Shown: positions 1-11,232, counted from the first letter of the stretch. The stretch is DNA of 64,000 bases from Sialis fuliginosa (GCA_961205875.1 OY540815.1:6200001-6264000); one strand, 5' to 3'. Notes: generated from the letters alone by a model not told the origin. Program-made: numbers and translations.

Positions 1-1050
1 GAGGCGATATACGAAAAAAGGCATTTTCAGTGATTTTTGAGCATTTTTGGTCAATTTTTGATTTACCATATTTCTGAAACAAATGAGCGCAGCGAGTTAG
101 TTTTTATTTTTTTTTCTTTCTAATTTTATAGAGAACCAAAAAGTAGCCCACAATTTTGTCGAACTTCGTGATAGGGTCGAAGATAAAGTACAAAATGTGA
201 CAAATCGCAAATATATGCGCCTTTTTTAATACCTTTCGGTCGGAATTCAAGATCACAAAATAGTGTGTATTCAGTTTAACCCTTAATGAATCCATTTATC
301 CAATAATTTTTTTATTTTTATCTCTTTTTTATTTAGCTCTGGGGACTAATATTCTGAAAGTGAATCTTTTCACCTCGAAAATTCCTGATTTTTTTTTGTC
401 AAAAATACACTTTCATATTAATAATTAAATAAAAACTATTTTGGGGTGATTAACTTTCTTTTTATGAAAACTAAAAACAACTTTACCTATGCGAATTTTT
501 TTTACCAAAATTTGCTAGGCGAAATCACAACTCTATGAATGTCAATTGAAATGTGGAAAATATCAATGAATAAGGTAGTCGTCGACATCAGAAAGAAATT
601 CACATCTGCTAATACAAGATACATCCGCTAAGAACAAGTTAGTGTATTTTTAACATCGCTATATCGATTAAACTCTACATTTGCATTTTCCTAGAATACT
701 CGCCGCTACTGATTGATGAGTGTCGAGACAACACGATGCATTGATCTTGATTGCAATTTGAAGTGCTGCTGATGGACAGTGGCTAGTAAGTATGCGTGCG
801 TAAATTTTATTCTCGCAACGAAAGAAAAAGCCTCTTGATTAAAATATAACCTAACCTCCTCCTTTTTTGAAGTCGGTTAAAAATAAATAAAAGTAAGTGG
901 GTGTACGCGCATTAGACGATATTCCCGAAAAATTTATTAAATAAAAAAATAGGTGTGTGATAATTGTACGCCGACCTGTTTTATCGACTATCGTAAAATA
1001 AATCTGTATTACCTAAGCGTTTTCTTCTTCTTCATGGGTTTTATGTCTGA
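1..1050. other. AT-rich stretch without genes
   Basis: No coding or repeat structure except a common tail at 857-886 (aacctcctccttttttgaag then tcggttaaaaa), also at 39208-39235. A 63-codon minus-strand frame at 104-295 has no supporting features. Confidence 0.5.
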
Positions 1051-1052
1051 TA

Positions 1053-1730
1053 GTTCCTACTAGAGCTGGGCGTGAGCGTGAGCGATTTTCAAATCTTGAA
1101 TCGTGAGCGTGCGTGATCGTGAGTCGAATTAAAATAATCATGCGTGACCGTGCGTGAGTACATTTTTCTCGTTCGTGAGTATATTTTGAAGATATTTTTT
1201 TTATAAACTTATTTAATCTTTTTTTGATATCTTAACTAATAATGCATAAATATAATAACGTTTTAAAACGAATTTTGACATTAAAAAATATAGAATAAAA
1301 AATAAATGCCATTTTTAGAAGCACTTTCACATGGTCAGTATTGCCAACTATATCAGAACACCACAAAAAGATTTAAAAATGCATTGTAGCTTTATTTATT
1401 GTTTTGTTTGTTATTACTTGTACTAGAATGCAGTTTAGAAGAAATAATATGAATATAAAATATGTATACACAATATAATGCACATAAAAAACATTTATTT
1501 TCATCATTTCAAAATTGAATTTACAACAATTACATTAAATCGTGTCACGAGCGTAACCCGCCGTGCGTAATCGGGCGTCAGTAAAAAGAAAAGATTCGTG
1601 AGCGTGCGTGATCGTGAATACTTTTCTTTTTAACCGTGATTAAGCGGGCGTAGCTAAATTTCTAAATTTTCTCTCGTGAGCGTGCGTGATCGTGAGAAAA
1701 AATTACTCACGCGCCCAGCTCAGTTCCTAC
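1053..1730. mobile_element. Non-autonomous hAT-type element D1 with 8-bp target duplication
   Basis: The element at 1061-1722 (662 bp) starts TAGAGCTGGGCGTGAG and ends CTCACGCGCCCAGCTCA, and is flanked by gttcctac on both sides (1053-1060 and 1723-1730). Subterminal arrays of gtgagcgtgcgtgatcgtga follow each end in inverted orientation, a layout typical of hAT transposase binding sites. The interior is AT-rich and non-coding. A second copy is at 15111-15964. Confidence 0.88.
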
Positions 1731-1837
1731 CTACAGCTACATATATATAGTGTAAAATAAAAAATAAATTACAATCAAAATAAAACAGCCAAGTGCGTGT
1801 TAAGTACGCACATGATAGGGTTCCGTAGTAATTCTCA

Positions 1838-2274
1838 CTATGATTTATAAAAAAGAGTTTATTTCAAAATTTTTCATAAACTATTCTTGCCACAAACCAT
1901 AGTTTAGAAATTAGAGGTGGGAGACGCTCTGATAACGATATTGAAAAGTAAATACATATATATGTGACTGAAGGGTTAAATTCAAGAGGTCATTCAACAT
2001 TTTTGTTGGTTTTCAGGAGACCTATCTAAAGACATTCCACTGAATGAGATTAGTAAAAAAATGTGAGTACATTTTTCAGTCTATGGGAAGAGGTCCAAAC
2101 AATTTTTGACAGTGTTCGTTATAATTTTCAGTGAAAATACTAATTAAAAGATACATTCTCAATTTTTTAATGATTTTTTGAATCCATAGTTTAGAAATTA
2201 GATCCTACAACGACGTTGAAAATCGAATATATCATGACTGAAGGGTTAAAATTAACTATAGATCGGTATCAAAA
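1838..2274 (-). repeat. Repeat family B, copy 1
   Basis: It contains tttagaaattagaggtggg, gacgctctgataacg, actgaagggttaaa and gagacctatctaaagacatt, shared with 5120, 28418 and 43695. These blocks are non-coding and of unknown class, and often sit beside 'ccgtccgtctg' tails. Confidence 0.65.
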
Positions 2275-2491
2275 TCATAAAATTGATTTAAAAAAAACAT
2301 AATTAGTTGCTTCTGAATTATCAATTACAAACCAACCCACAAGAAGCAAATTACGAGATATATATGCATATAATAATAATATATTAATCAAGTGAAACCA
2401 TTTGCAATCAATCTTAAATAATGATTTCACTGCAGTAAGTAACTGCGGCGCGGCATCACAAAGCCCGACGTCTCGTGCAGAATTAGCGTAT
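2275..2491 (-). CDS. Possible terminal exon or chance open frame (speculative)
   Basis: On the minus strand a pyrimidine-rich stretch ending cactag (AG at 2493-2492) precedes 217 nt that are open for 71 codons to a TGA at 2277-2275. The phase would fit after the candidate exon at 23384-23470. The first 21 codons (about 2428-2490) are GC-rich and gene-like (starting YANSARDVGLCDAAPQ). The rest is AT-driven and hydrophobic, which argues for chance. Plus-strand frames in the GC-rich part are open too, so this may be a conserved non-coding element. Confidence 0.13.
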
Positions 2492-2699
2492 CTAGTGAAT
2501 ATAAAATTACAATCAATGTGTGCTTAACACCACGGCCTGTGTGCCGTCATGTATGGAATGCATTAATTCTATGTTATTAATAACAAACATTTGAGATTCT
2601 ACATCGCTCAACTTATATTTAATTAGTGGAATGTTTTATATTGTTTTCGATTAATGGGGGGGTTTCTGTAGAGGTTTTATTTTATTTTAACTTATACAT

Positions 2700-3027
2700 C
2701 ACTTGTGCAGTGGCGTAGATAGGGGGGGGATTAAGATGATCAATCACCCCCTATGAGAAAACTCAAGACATTAAAGTAGAAGGAAGAAAATAGTAGAAGT
2801 AAATAGGAAAAATTGGAAAGATAAGAGAAAAAAAAAGGTCTTCAGTTGTTTTTTTTTATTGAATGACCTTTTTTTTAGTGATATGAAGTATAGTAAGTAT
2901 AGTTTATATGATAAAAAAAAAGGTTATTCAATTCAAAATTATTATAATAATACTTTTTATTTTTTATTTTGCATATCATATCCCCCCCCCCCCATCGCAA
3001 AAAGCTATTTACGCCACTGCACTTGTG
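2700..3027. mobile_element. Short hAT-type element with 8-bp target duplication
   Basis: The element at 2708-3019 (312 bp) has ends CAGTGGCGTAGATAGG and GCTATTTACGCCACTG, flanked by cacttgtg at 2700-2707 and 3020-3027. Runs of G or C follow each end, and the interior holds 'aatgacctttttttt' motifs facing each other. The element at 32108 is the same family, and 58346 shares the interior motif. Confidence 0.88.
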
Positions 3028-3288
3028 GGTGATTAAACTTCAAAGGAAGTAGTTGAATTATTTTGTATTTTGAGCTTTTAAACTTCCATAAAGGTCCGGT
3101 AGCAACTTCCTTATCCGTCTTTCCAAAAATCCAATGTGATGTCTAAGAAAAGCAGAAATTGAAAGGACGAAAAGAAAACAGATAAAATCAAAATGTTCTG
3201 GCTGAGGGGCTATGCCCGATGGCCAATTAAAATAGAAATTAAAAAAAAAAAAAACTTCCATAAGAATTTATTTTATGTATAAAGGATT

Positions 3289-3812
3289 TAGGTACTGGCA
3301 CCTGTAATTCTTTAAGAACAAAGTATTCTGTTTTTTGGGATTGATGGGCTACTTTTTAGTAATTCTCATGAACTCATGTTACTATTAAAACAAGAACGGC
3401 TTTATTAAATCAATTTAATTACCAAAGTCCGCAAATATATGTTTTTTTCTCCAGTAATAGACAAAGTAAAACCAGTAATGGACACTTACTAATGATTACA
3501 AAATGATAAGTACTATGACAATTAAGTTATAAAATAAAGAATCGTAAAATTTGAAACAATGTAAAGTAGATGCTATGATAATAAGTTAATATTAATAAAT
3601 AGATTATACTAATAATTAGTTTAAATGTCCACCATTTTGACACCAATGGGCCAATTGTCATCAAATTAAGCTGTTTTACAGTTAAGTGTCTATAGATTAT
3701 ATGATTCAGTATTGGCAGTAATTAAATGTCAACAAATATTTTTAATTTAGTACATTTAATTAAACAAGCGTCCAACACTGGGGTATTATTCAAGACTGGT
3801 GTCAATACCTTA
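3289..3812. mobile_element. MITE family A, copy 1
   Basis: Left end ttaggtactggcacct and right end caagactggtgtcaatacctta. The conserved interior includes ttaattaccaaagtccgcaa, aaatgtccaccattttgaca and atcaacaaatatttct-type sequence. Family members are about 500-570 bp, with terminal inverted repeats near TAAGGTACTGGCACCAG, and have no coding capacity. Confidence 0.8.
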
Positions 3813-3819
3813 TATGGCT

Positions 3820-5119
3820 TATTTTCATTTATTATTGCAACCAGAAACCCTCCTTCCCCCTTCAGGGTGTAATTTATTCCTAAAAATGTGCATATTTCCT
3901 TAGAAAAATCAAAGTGGTAAATTTTTTTTATTTATATAAAATTTACATACAAAATGGTACTGAAAAAAGTCGATTTCCGTGTGCATCGATGTTTTTTTTT
4001 GAGTTGTGGACTAAAGTCGTTTTTCGCGTGGAATAAAAAAAAAACAATCGACTTTTGCCGATTTTTGCATCCAAAGGGTTAACTGACAAATAACGCACAA
4101 TTCACAACATTTCATCGACCCCTGTCAATTACACGCGTTGTTAATTTTAACAACTTGCCGCGATCTACTCAAATACCAAACCAATTTGTTGCTATAATGG
4201 CATTTTCACTCTAGCACTAGGTTATCTACTTAATTACGGATAATAATACTTAAACTAAATGCTGAATTTCCGATTTAAACTAACGTGTATCGTTTAAAAA
4301 ATATCTACACTGTAGTACGTGACGAAACGTGGACTATTTAAGATCTAACTTACCTACATTTTAAAGTTTTGTAAATCGGTAAGAAGCAGGGAAAATGAGA
4401 ATATGTATATTTTTTTAAATAATTTAAATTTCGTTTAAAAATATTTACTTATTGTTAAAAAACGAACTATTAAATATAACTAGAGGTTATCAACTTTACT
4501 AAAATTAAATTAATTTAATTGTATAAATTAAAAAAACTACACGGAACGGAACACGAATACGCATTTGACAAATTGCTTATGTCTTATTTCACCAATTTAA
4601 ATACCTAATTAAATTTTAAATACCCTATGTCTATAGGAAATACATAAACTTAAAAAAGAATACATTGATTTGTAATTTGAAAGTATTATGTTATTAATCA
4701 TTAAATTAGGACCATGTTTATGTCTAAATAAAATACTATTACATGTTTTGTCGATTTCTAATTATAGATCTGTTTCATTGAACCTGTCTACAGTAATTGG
4801 GTATTATGGCAACTGTTGGGAATTATTCGATTTATGATTTTTATATAGAGTCAATTGGCGCAGTCAAATACCACGCAAGTAATAGACAAAATGACTGCGA
4901 GTCTGTATCTATTTATATAAATAAACCTACAGATCAATGTCCACTTTGACGTTTCAGTGAAGACGTGAATTATACTCAGGAATCAAGAATATGCGAAAGT
5001 TTAAAATTATGATCGATATTCAATTTCAGTGTTTTATATTTATCGAGAAGATATCGCTACTATTCAGAAGTCGAGACTAATTTTAAAAAGACTGGAATTT
5101 CAGCTAAATTGATCAAATG
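3820..5119. other. AT-rich stretch without genes
   Basis: No exon or transposon end seen. 3960-4080 holds two facing 'aaagtcgattt / aatcgactttt' blocks, perhaps a decayed small foldback. Confidence 0.45.
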
Positions 5120-5455
5120 TAGTTTTTATAGAGATTCGTAGACTCCCTCTCTTAGACTGAAAAGTGCAATTAAAAATTTTTTTCACTTACCCCATTGAGT
5201 ATAGATAGGTCTTCATAAATGCATCAAATAATAATTTAGGGCCTTGTGATTTTAACCCTTCAAATATATTTGCTTTCAAAATCGTAATCAGTGCGTCCCC
5301 CCTCTAATTTCTAAATTAGTGATTCAAAAAATCTGGAAAAATTCCAGAATCTAGCTTTTAATTAGTAGTTTCAATATAAAACTATAACGAACAGTATAAC
5401 ATTTTTTTACTTTAATTGTAGAAATGTCGTCAATTAACTACTAAATAACCCGCAC
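5120..5455 (+). repeat. Repeat family B, copy 2
   Basis: It matches the family through tttcacttaccccattgagt, gattttaacccttca and gtcccccctctaatttct. It ends just before the nested MITE at 5467. Confidence 0.65.
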
Positions 5456-5466
5456 TTGGCCTTTTA

Positions 5467-6360
5467 GAGTCGATGCAGACTATCGTGTCGGTCTCGCTCT
5501 ACCCGGGAAAAAATTTCAGATCTGAAGTGATCTCGGTTGATCTTCATTTTGGAACAAATCAGATCTTTGTAAATAAATAAACTTTTGTCTACCTTAAATA
5601 ACAAATACACATATACTACCTACATATATAGAAACCTTGTTTATCATTTAATCAATTTAAAAAAATATATACAGAAACGTATTGAATGATATTTGAGGCC
5701 CGTGTATTAAATTAATAAATAAATTCACAACTCACCCCCTGTCACAGATGAAGGGTTGTAATTGGTCTCATTCGATCCAGCGGGAAAAATACTTCGGGAT
5801 ACTAGGGATGTGGGGGGCAAAACAACCCTCTATCTAGCACAGGAGTCGAGATATTTACGATTTTCTATAATGAATACCATAAGTAGCGAAACAGAGAAAA
5901 ATTCACCTAGTATCACCAAGTATTTTTCCCGCTGGATCCAATGAGACCAATTACAACCCTTCATCTGTGACAGGGGGTGTGTTGTGAATTTATTTATTAA
6001 TTTAATACACGGGCCTCAAATATCATTCAATACGTTTCTGTACAATTTTTTTAATTGATTAAATTATAAACAAGGTTTCTATACAGTATATGTGTATTAA
6101 TTTGTTATTTAAGGTAGACAAAAGTTTATTTATCTACAAAGATCTGATTTGTTCCAAAATGAAGATCAACCGAGATCACTTCAGATCTGAAATTTTTTCC
6201 CGGGTAGTCAATTATTCAGTATAGTAATACGATATCGGAACGTGATTGGAACGAGACATGCACGATACCTATAGTGAAAATGATTTCATTGTTTATTATA
6301 TATTTATATTTGCTTGGAATGAGGCTGGACCGGGATCGGCACGATAGTCTGGATCGACCC
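5467..6360. mobile_element. Harbinger-like MITE split by a large foldback
   Basis: The left part (5467-5499) starts GAGTCGATGCAGACTATCG and the right part (6207-6360) ends CGATAGTCTGGATCGACCC, flanked by TTA on both sides (5464-5466 and 6361-6363). Removing the nested 703-bp element and one TA leaves 189 bp, against 188 bp for the related copy at 17567-17754, which is uninterrupted. A TTA duplication is typical of PIF/Harbinger MITEs. Confidence 0.85.
5502..6204. mobile_element. 703-bp foldback element with TA duplication, nested
   Basis: Arms of about 300 bp (5502 to about 5806 and about 5910 to 6204) are almost identical inverted copies beginning CCCGGGAAAAAATTTCAGAT, around a spacer of roughly 100 bp. 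TA flanks it on both sides (5500-5501 and 6205-6206), and the related MITE at 17567 shows the unoccupied site. A 60-codon frame at 5762-5944 comes only from the palindrome centre. Confidence 0.88.
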
Positions 6361-6363
6361 TTA

Positions 6364-7090
6364 TTAAGTATATAAAAGTCCTATAAAAAATAATAATTTT
6401 GTTAAAAACGGGATGTCTAATCATGGTGATATTTTAATTTTTCTAATTATTTTTAAAACTGTGTTAATAGATAAATTGTTATAAAAAACAGTTGTAGAAT
6501 AATTTTATCCCATCGTTAATTATTTCCTAATAACATTAAATAGGTGCATATGTGTTGTAATAGGTAAATGAAGAAATAAAAATTCAAAACCGCTGACCAT
6601 ATGAATAATAAAATACGTGTAATTTTTACATAAAGTAGCCCGTTTTTCTTGACTTATGTAATATCAAGTGACCGTTGATTACAGTCGAAATAAATAACAC
6701 ATATATTCAGAAGGGCGTGTACAGCTGTCAACTCTTGTAAATATACTCGGCGATCCAAAACCACAATACCTTATAATATACTCGTTTGCAGGCCCGTTAT
6801 TAAATGTTTTCAATGATAAATTACTAAAATTAAATTAAGAAGTTCTTAATTATACTTTAAATATTATAGTTTTAATATTTCACATGCATAATCATTTATT
6901 ACAATTCTGTTTTATGGTATTTCTCGGGGAGCAACAAGGTTTTCGCTGTATATTAGGAAAAGAGAAAAAAATAGTAATTTAACAAAAAATGAAATTTGGC
7001 AATACACACCCACGCAAACTTAATTTACGTATAATTTCTCGAAAAATAAAAAAAGATAACCTGAGTAGCCCATACTTTATAAAAAAAAGA
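6364..7090. other. AT-rich stretch without genes
   Basis: Single-copy-looking sequence between the nested MITE and the element at 7096. Nothing recognisable. Confidence 0.45.
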
Positions 7091-7095
7091 TTATA

Positions 7096-7850
7096 CAGTG
7101 TCTCACGGGAAGGTGTTGAACATAAACAAATGTCATTTTCAAATGGATGCAGTTATTGACAACAAAAAACAAAAATTGCGTTGAAAAGAGGAGAGTCTTC
7201 AATTTTATTCGGGCTACGTGTGTGTCAAAATGAATAATATGACTTTTACTCTCGAAAAGTGCTTCTTTTCTTGTAGCAGGTTTCGTATTAAATATGGAAA
7301 ACAGAAAGTTAAAGAAACCACACTAACCTATGTGAATCCCTACATAATTCCTATAATCCCGGCCACCCTATTCGTTGCATCCTGCTATGATTGGCCCATC
7401 AGCAACTTCTCGTTCCATCTTGTGTCCCTGTGCTCCCTAATACTCATATACACGCACTACACATTCTCCAAAGTAAAAACCAACCACGTAGGAGCTGTCT
7501 GAAAAGGCCAAGCCAGCGGACATAAATGAATGAAGAAGAAGAAGAATAAACCACACTATAAAGGCTATAACTCATTATTTTTTTTAACTTACGCGTTACG
7601 TCACTCCAAATTTGGGCAATAAATCCGCATTAAAATAATTTTTTGTTATTTTTAACAGAATTATCGATAATTTTAGTATATTTTTCATCAATAAAATAAA
7701 TTGATGCAGAAACATTTTATTAAATTTTATTTATAACCATTAAAAACTGCATACTTTCTTCATTTTAACTCTATTTTTGTTTTTTCAATAACAGCATTCG
7801 TTCGAAAATGACAGCTGATTATAGTTTAAACACCTTCTCATATGAAGCCT
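7096..7850. mobile_element. TA-flanked element Q1 with a retroposed insert
   Basis: The left end cagtgtctcacgggaaggtgt and the right end region cagctgattatagtttaaacaccttc are inverted. The interior matches the inverse of 29553-30376 (ggtttcgtattaaatatgga, gggcaataaatc, aaaataattttttgtt). Its middle is interrupted by the insert at 7326-7547. Confidence 0.75.
7315..7558 (+). mobile_element. 5'-truncated retroposed sequence with 11-bp target duplication
   Basis: The insert 7326-7547 (222 bp) is flanked by aaaccacacta at 7315-7325 and 7548-7558. It is GC-richer than its surroundings and ends in aatgaatgaagaagaagaag, a simple-repeat 3' tail. Most of it stays open to a TGA at 7501-7503 and looks like the hydrophobic C-terminal end of a coding sequence (YVNPYIIPIIPA ... 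SKVKTNHVGAV). The apparent ORF beginning near 7218 is an artefact of fusion with the host element. It is either a non-LTR retrotransposon 3' end or a retropseudogene of a cellular transcript. The host copy at 29553-30376 shows the uninterrupted site. Confidence 0.75.
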
Positions 7851-8218
7851 TCTTCAAAAACGTTTTTCATTGAGCCAAGATATCATTAAAATAAAATCGA
7901 TGAATTTAACATTACGAACATTATCCCTTTACTCGCAATATTAAATATTGGGAACCGCTGTTTTGTAACACCATAATTGAACGATAAGTGCGAAAAACAG
8001 AACATATACTGGAATGTTTATTTTATTTTTATTTTTTTTGCGACAGCGCTATTTGAAATATGCTCATAACGACTAGCTACATATTTATTTGGGATCATGT
8101 TTTAGTTGTCCGTGACATAATTTGTCCGAATCTCTGCCGACATTGAAAAATTATCTAATCAAATTGACCGAGACTGGACATTCACATCCATCGTAACACT
8201 TCTGGGTAACGAACTTAT

Positions 8219-8345
8219 ATTAACTTCCCAACTGGAAGTTATTGTAATCGGTCCGAAAACCAAAATAAAAAATTTCAACATATTTGTATGTTTTAAGGTC
8301 ACTATAGTATATTTACACTATTTTTAGAAAGATATCTGTGTGTAT
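8219..8345 (+). repeat. Repeat family C, head fragment
   Basis: Sequence ttaacttcccaactggaag to atttacactatttttagaaa matches the head of the copy at 11880-12475 in inverse orientation. Confidence 0.65.
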
Positions 8346-9020
8346 GTATGTTTCGTTTTTATTTTTATTTTTATATAGTCATTAAAAAAAACGTTACAAA
8401 ACCATACCGGACATGAATGACTGGGAGGACTAAGACGTGCCTTGGTGCAATCAGGGCAGGAGATAGTCACGATGAAAAAATTGCATTAAAAGTTTTCCTA
8501 AAAAAGACTACAAGAATAATAATATCAAAGAAACTCTTGATTTCTTATTATAAACCGCGTCTTTAAACCTCGATGAAGAAAACGATAATCGACTCGGCTT
8601 ACTCCCAGAAGCTAAGAATCACTTAAATAACAAATGATTCAGCACTAAATTAATAAAAACATACATTCAGCTAATCAATTAAAAATACAACGCCTACTGT
8701 ATATCGGATGTAAAAAAATCTATTAATTTAACATTTCTATTGGTCTTCAGCTCTAACAAATTCTTTTAATTTATAATTGAATCAGTTCGTTAAAATTAAA
8801 TCACTCATTTATATTACTTATCGGTACTTTGTAAAGACATCGAATTAATTTTTAATGGAGTAATTTTTTACCACATAGAGTAAACCTGCTGACAATAATA
8901 TCGATTTCAATTAAAATGGAAAACATTTTTACTATCGTGTCGTATGCGGTCTACCAGAGACTGAATCTTTTTTTTAATTTGTGTAGAATGATGTCTATCT
9001 ATCATATCAATCAAATTAAT

Positions 9021-9325
9021 GTAATTATATACAACAAACAACAGACAAAAACTATGGTTATGACTTATCAAATACAAATCCCCTAACCATAAAAATTGTA
9101 AGAGTTTAGACTTACACGTGTTTCAATAGCAATGCTATCATCATCGGAGTCCTAAAGACACTAACTTAAATCTAAAATAATCTAAAATAAATAGTCGTAG
9201 TTATTTTAGATTTAAGTTAATGTCTTTAGGACTCCGATGATGATAGCATTGCTATTGAAACACGTGTAAGTCTAAGCTCTTACAATTTTTATGGTTAGGG
9301 GATTGGTATTTGGTAATTATATACA
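9021..9325. mobile_element. Foldback retroelement F1 with 13-bp target duplication and paired hammerhead-like motifs
   Basis: Two long inverted arms meet at about 9180 and are flanked by an exact 13-bp direct repeat, gtaattatataca (9021-9033 and 9313-9325). The element itself is 9034-9312. Each arm, read outward, has a stem-I strand (ctttaggact), CCGATGA, a short hairpin, GAAA, ACACGTGT, then agtctaa. This is the layout of a hammerhead ribozyme with one core change (CCGATGA for CTGATGA). A duplication of this length fits target-primed insertion, not a cut-and-paste transposon. Other copies lie at 36838 and 49761. Confidence 0.8.
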
Positions 9326-9327
9326 GT

Positions 9328-9649
9328 CAGTGTCGTCGCTATAGAGGGGAGGTCCGCACCGCGTGACTCCCGTCTCATATGTTAAAAAATAATACGTGTT
9401 TCCAGGCGATAAAATGTGTAAGAAATTGAGCCAAATGACTTTTTTTGCTCATATTAAAAGTCTATAAAGGGGCGATAACCGTCCAATTTATTTGAAAAAA
9501 TGGGGCAAACTGATATTTTTTCTGTCGTTAAAAATTCACAAGGGGTGACACCCACTAATGTGCAAAAAATAAAACATATTGATTTAGGGGGGGGGGAGGC
9601 ACTATTGATTTCCTCCTTGGGTGTCACCCCCCCCTTTTCGACGCCACTG
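9328..9649. mobile_element. Probable hAT-type element without a clean duplication
   Basis: The ends CAGTGTCGTCGCTATAG and TTTTCGACGCCACTG are inverted, and G/C runs sit near the right end as in the family at 2708. The flanks tatacagt and tatgcgat agree at only five of eight positions, so the duplication is decayed or absent. It begins two bases after the duplication of the foldback at 9034-9312. Confidence 0.6.
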
Positions 9650-10039
9650 TATGCGATTATTTTTTTATTTAACTGAAATAAAATAAAATAATATTTAATC
9701 CGTTTTTATGGTGAGAACAAAAACAACAATTAGGCGTACTCACCCTACAAAATAAAATATCTGAATTAATTCATACAAATATTTTTTCTAACCACAAATT
9801 GATCAGGTTTTCGGTTGAATTGATACCATTAATTGGTAATATAAATTCAGTTTGGATACACATTACATAGTTTTACCATTAAAATTATAAGCCTTGACAA
9901 GATAACATAGTCATTTTGCAATTCCAAATGGTCATATTTTAGATGTCAAATCACGTCTTATATATAATTACTATGTATCAATGATTTTGTAAAAACAGGA
10001 CCGCGGTCAGTTAATTTTCATCACACTTATGTATAGGTA

Positions 10040-11165
10040 CTAGCTGGACCCGCGCGGCTTCGCTCGCGTAGACTACGGAATTATTATTTAGGATTTGAAA
10101 AAATATAGTTCAATTAAGTACAAACACGATAAGTTATTATTGTTATAAAAACCAAACAACACTTAAATTAACTAATGTCCGGTATTATAAAGGACCTAAC
10201 AAAATTTGTTAGCTAGCAATTACATTCAAATGGGGTATTAATACTCTACTAGTATCTATGGATTAGTTATGGAATTTAGAGCAGTGACACTTCAACTAAT
10301 TGTAACACAGTTGGCATCTTTGACCGTACAAAATAAATTTCATAACATCACCACTGTTTTAATACCGTTTGTATTTACCTACAACGCGTGCGCGAAACTT
10401 GTAAAAGTCATCAACAAACTCTAAAAGAACTGTCATATAAGTTTGATATCTCAGTTGAAAGTGCTTCTTAGCTAACAAATTTGTTAGGTCCTTTATGATA
10501 CCGGACATAACAAAAAGTAAAAATAATTTTTATTCTGTTTAAATTTAAAAGTTAATTATTGAAAAATGCCGGCTCCCTTCTGCCACACGCCCGCGCCGCG
10601 ACACGGATCTGCTTTACATAGTTCACGCGAATAATATGTTCCCATATGTATACTTCAAGTAATTTTCTAAACCAAAACACCAATTTGGATGCTGTAAAGG
10701 GCAAATTATATCTACATTAAGTACTTATGACGATGAAATCATTTATTTCGATAAGGATTAATGTTTTGCATGTCATAAGTTCACGTAAACAGAATCCAAA
10801 TATTTTAAATTTTCTTGTGGCTTAAATATAAAAGTTAGACATATGGTGTCGCGGATTTTATTTTAGATCTTTTTATTCTACACAATTCTTTACTGCATTA
10901 TTTTGTTCAATATTCAACGGTTTAAGCAGCGTACTGCAAAAGAGCGCGCTGGCGGCTAACTTTTTTCCGACTTGATTTACTAATATCGTCACTGTTTAGT
11001 TGTTATGTTATCTAAAGTAACAAAATATATCCTATAAGCTGGCTAGAGTACGTACCTATGAATTAAAAAAAACACGTAAATCGGATAAGTGGTTCTCGAG
11101 TGATAAGCGCACTAACGGACAGACAGATAGACAGAGACGCGTTGTTTTCTATATATAAATTATAA
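10040..11165 (+). mobile_element. Lepidopteran-style 'ctagctg-acccgcg' repeat interrupted by a MITE
   Basis: It starts actagctggacccgcgcgg, continues through aaccaaacaacactta, resumes after the nested MITE at acaaaaagtaaaaat, and ends with a gacagacagatagacagaga module. The same head is present at 63827-64000, where it reads on without the MITE. It is probably the non-coding part of a retroelement; the exact class cannot be fixed here. Confidence 0.65.
10176..10507. mobile_element. Harbinger-like MITE E1 with TAA duplication (332 bp)
   Basis: Ends are TGTCCGGTATTATAAAGGAC and the inverse GTCCTTTATGATACCGGACA, followed inward by acctaacaaa and agctagcaa. TAA flanks both sides (10173-10175 and 10508-10510). 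The host repeat continues across it, as seen by comparison with 63827-64000. Related copies are at 17005, 22119 and 26627. Confidence 0.85.
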
Positions 11166-11232
11166 TCGAGTTCTTAAAAATCGTAAATTTAAATCTATTT
11201 GATAAGATTTAGGAACTAAACATCAATACTAA

